Assembly (NCBI RefSeq): GCF_938030785.1
Contig: NZ_CALHIK010000176.1
Coordinates: 1-29,328, forward strand
Direction of reading: 5' to 3'
Length of the DNA: 29,328 bases
DNA from: an uncultured Campylobacter sp.
Lineage (GTDB): Bacteria > Campylobacterota > Campylobacteria > Campylobacterales > Campylobacteraceae
Numbering within the stretch: position 1 is the stretch's first letter; each line of letters opens with the position of its first letter. Below, in pieces: positions 24,260 through 29,328 of this stretch. The notes under the pieces were generated by a model that made no database searches, was not told the DNA's origin, and saw nothing but the letters and a program-made list of their open reading frames with translations. A program made the position numbers and the translations under genes.

Positions 24260-26181
24260 CAGATTTTCTTTACCACCCTGCCTAGGATCACTCCGCTAGC
24301 GATGTTTGCATCCGTAAGCTCCACTAGTACGGGCGTTAAAATGTCGCCGGCGAAATTTGAAACCAAAATTTTAGCTCCCTTTAGCTTGTCGTCGAGCTTT
24401 GCGGTGACGGAATTTCCGTTTTCGTCGATATAACAGCGGAATTTTTTACCTAAATTTTCTGCGGCCCAGCGCGCAAATTTTCGGTCCATAAAATCAAATG
24501 CGACCTTATCCGCCTCGCGCTCTAGCTCGTTTAGCCGCGCGCACGTCGCGTCGATGTTTAAAAGCAGGTAATTATAAAATTTCTCATCCCCCCTCATCTG
24601 CGCCTTTAGCAGACGGTGCAAAATGAGATCGGAATAGCGCCTGATCGGGCTTGTGAAGTGCGTATAGTTATCAAATCCGAGCCCGAAATGCCCGCGCGAT
24701 TCGGATCCGTACTCGGCGCGCTTTTGAGCTTTGATGATGAGCTTATCGACCTCCTCGCGGATACCCATAGTATCGGCTTGCGCTTGGATTTCGCCGATCA
24801 TCTTAGCGAGGTTGCTCTGATACGGCGCGTCAATACCGAACAGCGCCAGATCGTCAAGCAGCGCGTAAATTTTTTTAAGCTCGGCCGAGCCGTGATTTCT
24901 AAAAACGCCTCGCTCGATGCGCGCCGCAGCGGCTTTGTTGGCCAGCAGCATACAATCCTCGATGAGCTTGTGCGACGGAGTGTCGGTCTCAAAGCGGGTG
25001 GAGCTTATAAAACCGTGCTCATCAAGCGTGATGCGAAGCTCCTTGGTGCGAAAATCAAATCCGCGCTTCAGCCTCGCGCGGCGCAGTCGCTCGCAAATTT
25101 CATTAAGCGGCAAGAGCCAGCTTAAAATTTCGGGCTCGCACGCCTTGCGAGTGCGTAAAATTTCATCGACCTCGTCGTAATTAAAGCGGCGCTTTGATCT
25201 TATGATCGCTTCGAAAAGCTCCTCTTTTTGCGGGTTTAAATTTTCATCCAAAGAGATTTTAAAAACAAAGGCCAGTCTCGGCAAATCAGGCATCAGCGAG
25301 CAGATATTTTCGCTAAGCTCGCGCGGTAGCATCGGCACGGATCGGTGCGGGAAGTAGATCGAAAAGCCGCGAAATTTCGCCTCCTTATCGATCGGCGAGT
25401 ATTCGCTTACGTATTCGCTCACGTCGGCGATCGCAACGTAAAGCGTGCGCTCTTTTACGTCAAAATAGATCGCGTCGTCGAAGTCCTTGGCATCGATAGG
25501 ATCGATGGTGCAAAAGGGCAAATGCTGCAAATCCACGCGCTGCGGATACAGCGCCTCGTCCACTTCGCTGCCGAAGCTTGCGGCTTGCTGCTTGCACGCT
25601 TCGTTAAATTCGTCGTTTTTATCGTAGATCGCTAAAGAAATTTTCTCATCGACGAAGGGATCGGCCAAGCTTCCGATCACCTCGGTAATTTCGTTCGTTA
25701 GATTATCGATCTTTAAAAGGGTGCCTGACGGTAGCTGCTTGAGCGATTTTTGCGTGGCTTTGAGCGGATTTGCGAGACCGGTTTTGACGTTCACGCCTAA
25801 AATTTCGCGCCCGAAGCTTTTGGTATAAACCACGCTCGTTAAAAACGCGGGCTTGACGCACATCAGCACCTTTGCGTGCAGGCGGGACTTTCTTGAGCTT
25901 AAAATTTTTGCTAGGATCAGATCACCCAGATGCACGCCGCTTAAATATCTGTTTTCAATGATGAGATCTGCTTTGAAGCGATCGTCGAAGCTTTGTAGAT
26001 AGCCCGTGCCGTCGCGCGCGATGTCGAGCCTGCCGAAAACATAGCCGTCGTTTAGATAGAGCTTGCCTTTGTGCGCGCTGATGGCGCCGATATTTAGGAG
26101 GTTGCGCACGAGCTCCTTTTGCTCGCCGCTAAGATCCTTTTCAAATACGCCCGAATTAAAGGCGCGCAAGAACTCTTTCAT
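24259..26181 (-). CDS. rnr: Ribonuclease R family 3'-5' exoribonuclease
   Basis: Degrades structured RNA 3' to 5'. A 640-residue RNase II/R enzyme with cold-shock-like domains at the N-terminus (GYVFGRLDIARDGTGYL), the RNB active site TIDPIDAKDFDDA at 225-237 with its metal-binding aspartates, and YTHFTSPIRRYSDLILHRLL near 510. The C-terminal S1-like region is short and divergent, and the total is well below the 813 residues of E. coli RNase R, as expected for the Campylobacterota form. Overlaps the HDOD gene by four bases upstream and holA by one base downstream. Confidence 0.93.
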   Translation of the reverse strand: MKEFLRAFNSGVFEKDLSGEQKELVRNLLNIGAISAHKGKLYLNDGYVFGRLDIARDGTGYLQSFDDRFKADLIIENRYLSGVHLGDLILAKILSSRKSRLHAKVLMCVKPAFLTSVVYTKSFGREILGVNVKTGLANPLKATQKSLKQLPSGTLLKIDNLTNEITEVIGSLADPFVDEKISLAIYDKNDEFNEACKQQAASFGSEVDEALYPQRVDLQHLPFCTIDPIDAKDFDDAIYFDVKERTLYVAIADVSEYVSEYSPIDKEAKFRGFSIYFPHRSVPMLPRELSENICSLMPDLPRLAFVFKISLDENLNPQKEELFEAIIRSKRRFNYDEVDEILRTRKACEPEILSWLLPLNEICERLRRARLKRGFDFRTKELRITLDEHGFISSTRFETDTPSHKLIEDCMLLANKAAAARIERGVFRNHGSAELKKIYALLDDLALFGIDAPYQSNLAKMIGEIQAQADTMGIREEVDKLIIKAQKRAEYGSESRGHFGLGFDNYTHFTSPIRRYSDLILHRLLKAQMRGDEKFYNYLLLNIDATCARLNELEREADKVAFDFMDRKFARWAAENLGKKFRCYIDENGNSVTAKLDDKLKGAKILVSNFAGDILTPVLVELTDANIASGVILGRVVKKI

Positions 26182-27404
26182 ATCGAAATTTCGCCTTTAG
26201 CCTCTAAAAACGCCTCTTGCTCGAAGCCGAACTCGACTAGTAAATTTAAAGCGTTGTCGATGCTAAGCTCGTCGAAATGATGGTAGATATTGACCGCGGT
26301 TTTGGCGATCTTTAGCATCGCGTAGCGGGATTTGTTCTCAAAAGGCGCGTCGTCGGGGGCGTTTGAATACAGCGCGTCCTGCGCGATCTGCTCTAGCCCG
26401 AAATGCGCAAATAGCGCGTGCGAGACGCTTTCGCGGTTCGTGCCGCTAAATTCCATCTCCACGTCGGTAAAATCCTGCGGAAAGATCGAGCCCTTGATGG
26501 CGTGGTAAAATTCCTCCGCCTTGCCCGCCGCACACACCTGCTCGTCGATAAAAACCCGCCCGAACTCCACTAAAATCACGCTTGAAAGGATGCTTTGCTC
26601 GATCTGCGGGTAGGATTTTATCCACGAAAACATAAGCAGATTTCGCAGCAGCGAGACCTGCGTGAGCTTTTCGCGGTCGATGCGATACGCCTGCAAATCG
26701 GGCTTTAGCATAGCGTCAAATACGGCGAATAGAAAAAACGCCCGCATCTGCTCGCGCCCGTAAAGCTCGAACGCTTGCTGCAAATTTAGCATCTTTAGTG
26801 CCGTGTCGCCCTGCTCCTGCTTCGCCGGCTGCTCTCGCCCCTGCTCCTGCGCCTTTCCCCATTCTTGCCCCTGCTCTCGTCCATGCGCTCGTTCGGCTTG
26901 CGCGGAAATGCTCGAACCTAGCGCGCAATCAGTTCTCGCGGCGACATGCTGATTTTGTCGCTGCGTATCGCTTGCTGCTTGCAAGGGGTTAAATTTAAAA
27001 TTCTCGTCGCTGTAGTTCACGCCGCTTGCGTCATTTGAGTGATTAAATTTAGGACTGTCGCCCCGCACTGCTAAATCTGCGCCTTTTTGCTCGCTCGCGG
27101 CGCACTCGTTTTGCCGCCACTCGTCTGCGGCATCTTGCAAGCCGCATCCTATGGGCTCCGTGCTTTGGAGATCGCACCGCTCATCTGCGGTAGCGAAATT
27201 TTGCCTCGCGAGCCCTTCGGCGCTAAATTTAGACAAACCGCAAAAGGCTAAATCTAAAATTTTATCCGCAAGGGGGGCGTTTTTTGAAATTTGCAGAGCG
27301 AGCCTGACGTCCGAAACGTCCGCGTCAAACGATGCTAAAATTTTTAAAATTTCATCGCTAAAGCCCGCAAGAGCGCCTATTTTTTGGGTTATAAATTTAT
27401 TCAT
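26178..27404 (-). CDS. HDOD-domain protein with a long low-complexity insert
   Basis: From the ATG at 27404, 408 residues. Residues 1-54 are the first helices of an HDOD domain (ITQKIGALAGFSDEILKIL, LALQISKNAPLADKILDLAF), and the fold resumes at about 201 (ALKMLNLQQAFELYGREQMR; SSVILVEFGRVFIDEQ). HDOD proteins are HD-fold relatives without the catalytic residues, used in signalling and motility control. Residues 55-200 are a poorly conserved-looking insert ending in Gln/Glu/Gly-rich imperfect repeats. The frame extends to TTG 27437, but that codon lies inside the likely -10 box, so it is rejected. First gene of the HDOD-rnr-holA operon. Confidence 0.75.
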   Translation of the reverse strand: MNKFITQKIGALAGFSDEILKILASFDADVSDVRLALQISKNAPLADKILDLAFCGLSKFSAEGLARQNFATADERCDLQSTEPIGCGLQDAADEWRQNECAASEQKGADLAVRGDSPKFNHSNDASGVNYSDENFKFNPLQAASDTQRQNQHVAARTDCALGSSISAQAERAHGREQGQEWGKAQEQGREQPAKQEQGDTALKMLNLQQAFELYGREQMRAFFLFAVFDAMLKPDLQAYRIDREKLTQVSLLRNLLMFSWIKSYPQIEQSILSSVILVEFGRVFIDEQVCAAGKAEEFYHAIKGSIFPQDFTDVEMEFSGTNRESVSHALFAHFGLEQIAQDALYSNAPDDAPFENKSRYAMLKIAKTAVNIYHHFDELSIDNALNLLVEFGFEQEAFLEAKGEISI

Positions 27405-27436
27405 TTTCAAAAGCCGTTCAATATAAATTTCGCACA

Positions 27437-27465
27437 ATCATATCAAATTTTAACTCAAATTGCAA
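27437..27465 (-). promoter_or_regulatory. Sigma-70-type promoter for the HDOD-rnr-holA operon
   Basis: On the minus strand TTGCAA (27460-27465), a 17-base spacer and TATGAT (27437-27442). Both boxes are one or two changes from consensus at ideal spacing, and transcription would begin about 25 bases before the ATG at 27404. Confidence 0.6.
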
Positions 27466-27619
27466 AGCAAAACGCCGCCGTTGCGCCAAAATTCCACTTC
27501 GGCTCACGAGGCTTTTAAAGTACTTTTTTACGCTAAAAAACGTGGATCGACCTGCCGTTTATTGCGGCGGCAAAACCGAAATTTCAAGCGCAGTTTTATA
27601 AAATTTTAATCCCCTTTCG

Positions 27620-27627
27620 TATAGAAT
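27620..27627 (+). promoter_or_regulatory. Possible -10 box upstream of the chimeric gene
   Basis: TATAGAAT about 32 bases before the TTG at 27659. An AAAGAG lies between them as a weak ribosome site. Confidence 0.4.
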
Positions 27628-27658
27628 GCCTTAAAATTCCGTTTATAAAGAGCTCGAT

Positions 27659-28204
27659 TTGGACAAATTTAAAGCCGGTGCTGCGCTAAGGAAAGAAGAG
27701 ACTAGGGACTACGACAAAGAACTGCTAGTTTTGCGTGATTATTCTGGTTTTCCTTTAATTTTACACTATTTGATTATTTTAATATTTTGGATTACTGCTT
27801 CTGGGTTTTGCATTAGTTGCTTAGACGATTTTGAAAGCGGTATTTTAGATTTTGATCGCGACGAAGACGGCAGTCCAAACGATACTTTCCCCGATACGAC
27901 TCCGGCTTCAACTAAAACTTCTCCGATTGTGATTGATTTAAACGGTGACGGAGTAAAAACAATATCAAGAAAAAACAGTAAAACATACTTCGACCTAGAT
28001 AACGACAAATTTGCCCAAAACACAGCTTGGATAGATAAAAATGACGGAATTCTCATCAATAAAACCTTAATCACAAATAGCATAACAAACGGAAGCGAAC
28101 TATTTGGAAATCATACTTTACTAAGAGATGGAAGCTTGGCTAATAACGGATTTGAAGATCTAAAAGAATTTACAAATTTAAATTTACTTGTTGCGCAAGT
28201 CTAA
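27659..28204 (+). CDS. Chimera: membrane-protein N-terminus fused to an FrpC/RTX-like fragment
   Basis: A 181-codon frame with TTG start and weak ribosome site. Residues 17-66 (DYDKELLVLRDY, one membrane span about 31-52, then DDFESGILDFD) are clearly related to the N-terminus of the gene at 28343. After about residue 67 the relation stops, and residues 88-170 match the calcium-binding region of FrpC/hemolysin-type exoproteins: SPIVIDLNGDGVKT, TYFDLDNDKFAQNTAWIDKNDGI-type loops, GSELFGNHTLLRDG, NGFEDLKEF. That region normally continues into EF-hand-like repeats, but here it ends in ten unrelated residues encoded by a palindrome. I infer a recombination product, possibly non-functional. Confidence 0.6.
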   Translation: MDKFKAGAALRKEETRDYDKELLVLRDYSGFPLILHYLIILIFWITASGFCISCLDDFESGILDFDRDEDGSPNDTFPDTTPASTKTSPIVIDLNGDGVKTISRKNSKTYFDLDNDKFAQNTAWIDKNDGILINKTLITNSITNGSELFGNHTLLRDGSLANNGFEDLKEFTNLNLLVAQV

Positions 28205-28261
28205 ATTTGTAAATTTAATAATTTTGTATCGTATTTAAACGATACGACCTGAATTTACAAA
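28167..28261. repeat. Nested inverted and direct repeats at the end of the chimera
   Basis: AATTTACAAATTTA (28167-28180) is perfectly inverted at 28202-28215, with an inner ACTTG/CAAGT stem around TTGCG. A separate GTATCGT/ACGATAC hairpin (28226-28245) follows, and GAATTTACAAA at 28166-28176 recurs directly at 28251-28261. The left arm starts just where the FrpC-like similarity ends, and the chimera's stop codon lies in the right arm. Confidence 0.7.
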
Positions 28262-28281
28262 AATAGTGAATTTAAGGTTAA

Positions 28282-28316
28282 AACAAATCAAATTTAAGAT
28301 TGATTTGTTGTATAAT
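28282..28316 (+). promoter_or_regulatory. Extended -10 promoter with an operator-like inverted repeat
   Basis: TATAAT at 28311-28316 is preceded by TG one base upstream-style context (TTGTATAAT). Immediately upstream lie perfect 10-base arms AACAAATCAA (28282-28291) and TTGATTTGTT (28300-28309) with an 8-base spacer, covering the -35 region and ending one base before the -10. Position and symmetry suggest a repressor site for the gene starting at 28343. Confidence 0.55.
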
Positions 28317-28342
28317 GCAGACTCGCAAAAAAGGAAGTAAAA

Positions 28343-28657
28343 TTGGAAAATTTAAATTTCAAAAACGATATTTTTGATAAAAACAAAAACCGACGAGATT
28401 ATGATAAAGAACCATTAATTTTACGGAATTATACTAGTTGGGCTTTATTTATCCATTTTTTATTAATTTTTGTATTTTGGGTGATTGTTTCAGTATTCGT
28501 TTTGAATAAATTTGATGAATTTGAACATGGAAATTTAGAAATCGATATAGCTATACAAACAGCCATTTTCTTTGGTTTTATAACAACTCTTATTTTGATA
28601 TTAGATTTTATAAATATTTTATCAATAAAGCCACATTATACTCATTTTTACAACTAA
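28343..28657 (+). CDS. Membrane protein, N-terminal part of an interrupted gene
   Basis: 104 codons from a TTG with an excellent ribosome site (AAGGAAG, seven bases before). Two membrane spans (about 33-54 and 68-90) follow a charged cytoplasmic N-terminus containing RRDYDKEPLILRNY, which is shared with the chimeric gene upstream. The frame ends at TAA 28655-28657 and then continues open in the same frame into the next ORF, so this is probably the front half of one protein of about 280 residues cut by a nonsense codon. I do not recognise the family. Its position after a toxin-like fragment would suit an immunity protein, but that is a guess. Strongly AT-rich. Confidence 0.6.
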   Translation: MENLNFKNDIFDKNKNRRDYDKEPLILRNYTSWALFIHFLLIFVFWVIVSVFVLNKFDEFEHGNLEIDIAIQTAIFFGFITTLILILDFINILSIKPHYTHFYN

Positions 28658-28663
28658 AAAGTT

Positions 28664-29185
28664 GTGTTTTGTAATCATAACAATAAAATTGATGAAACAA
28701 TACATTTCCAAGTTATGGGAGATAAAATTGTGCTTCATAATCCATTCGACAATCCAATTGGTTACAATATTTCGCATGTAAAAAAAGAAGAAGGCAAAAT
28801 GGTTTTTTGTTCTTTTATGCGAATAATTACAACAACAGGTTTTGGTTGGGGATTTTTGAGCGCATGTACGATAATAAATTTTGGCTCTAGGCATAGTTTC
28901 GGACTATTCTTGTTGTGTGTGCTTGTTACAATATTTATATTATTTTTAGCTGAATTTTTAGAAATTTTAGTTTTCATGGGAATTTATAAAAAATCAAACA
29001 AAACTCTTAAAAATTTTTGGAAATATGCTAGAAAATTTCAAATAAACATAGAGTGGGCTTCGATTGAAAGGTGGAAAATTACTCCGACTATCAATATGTT
29101 TTATTTCAATCAAAAAGACCACGACGAGTTGAGGCAGTATATTTTAACTATATTTAACAGAGATATTGACAATAATTTAAAATAA
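28664..29185 (+). CDS. Membrane protein, C-terminal part of an interrupted gene
   Basis: 173 codons if started at GTG 28664; the ATG at 28715 is the other option. Neither has a ribosome site, and both are in the frame of the preceding ORF, two codons after its stop. Contains a polar stretch (KIVLHNPFDNPIGYNISHV), two membrane spans at about 53-73 and 78-107, and a basic-to-acidic soluble tail with KDHDELRQYILTIF. Best read as the back half of the protein begun at 28343. No recognised domain. Could be translated separately by reinitiation, less likely given the lack of signals. Confidence 0.55.
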   Translation: MFCNHNNKIDETIHFQVMGDKIVLHNPFDNPIGYNISHVKKEEGKMVFCSFMRIITTTGFGWGFLSACTIINFGSRHSFGLFLLCVLVTIFILFLAEFLEILVFMGIYKKSNKTLKNFWKYARKFQINIEWASIERWKITPTINMFYFNQKDHDELRQYILTIFNRDIDNNLK

Positions 29186-29328
29186 AAATTTTCTTGATAC
29201 GTACTTTTACCAATATAAATTTTTTCTAATCTTCTACATAAAATTTCCTTTAAATAATTTTCCTTGAACTCTTTAAAATTAGAATTTTTCTCTTCAAATA
29301 ATTTTTCTATGTTTTTAGATTTTACATA
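29110..29328 (-). CDS. Possible partial CDS entering from the right edge
   Basis: On the minus strand one frame is open from the window edge to a TGA at 29110-29112, 72 codons, beginning with a Lys/Glu-rich stretch (NIEKLFEEKNSNFKEFKENY). It would converge with, and overlap by about 75 bases, the preceding plus-strand ORF. AT-rich DNA gives such frames by chance, so this is only a candidate 3' end of a gene. Confidence 0.3.
   Translation of the reverse strand, partial: YVKSKNIEKLFEEKNSNFKEFKENYLKEILCRRLEKIYIGKSTYQENFYFKLLSISLLNIVKIYCLNSSWSF

Noticed and set aside
28202..28261. Integron-type attC site at the nested palindromes
   Set aside because: I looked for the GTTRRRY/RYYYAAC core pair expected of attC and did not find it; the palindrome arms are AT-rich and different.

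Overview
The window reads as a chromosomal segment of a Campylobacter with a relatively high GC content for the genus. The grounds are the gene content and order (rppH-lysC-hobA-holB-folP next to a HemW-like gene, tatB, tatC and queA, an arrangement I recall from C. jejuni), the presence of HobA, which is specific to Campylobacterota, the short epsilon-type HolB, and the very frequent AAATTT words. Oral species such as C. gracilis or the C. rectus/showae group would fit the base composition, but the species call is only an inference.

Layout. 1-3.8 kb: a periplasmic Sel1/Hcp repeat protein, a cytidylate-kinase-like protein, and an lrgA-lrgB pair in which LrgA carries a long disordered tail. 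3.8-7.3 kb: a small unknown protein, then an iron locus with a TonB-dependent catecholate-type receptor overlapping an IroE/Cee-like trilactone esterase, preceded by a Fur-box-like palindrome. 7.8-10.9 kb: a TAXI-type TRAP transporter (binding protein plus fused permease) between two long gene-free stretches. 11.5-15.4 kb: a tightly overlapping minus-strand operon rppH-lysC-hobA-holB-folP. 15.6-20.6 kb: the divergent plus-strand run HemW-like, tatB, tatC, queA, a degenerate histidine kinase/receiver protein, and a small unknown. 20.9-27.4 kb: minus-strand genes including rpsF-ssb-rpsR with a strong terminator, and an HDOD protein-rnr-holA operon in which every junction overlaps.

From about 27.6 kb to the right edge the sequence becomes strongly AT-rich and changes character. 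It holds two related membrane-protein N-termini. In the first, the rest of the protein has been replaced by a piece of an FrpC/RTX-like calcium-binding exoprotein. In the second, the reading frame is broken by a single in-frame stop. Nested inverted and direct repeats lie exactly where the exoprotein piece ends. This looks like the wreckage or a cassette of a horizontally acquired secreted-protein or toxin-immunity locus and is the part of the window most worth following up.

No rRNA, tRNA, CRISPR array or complete insertion sequence was recognised.
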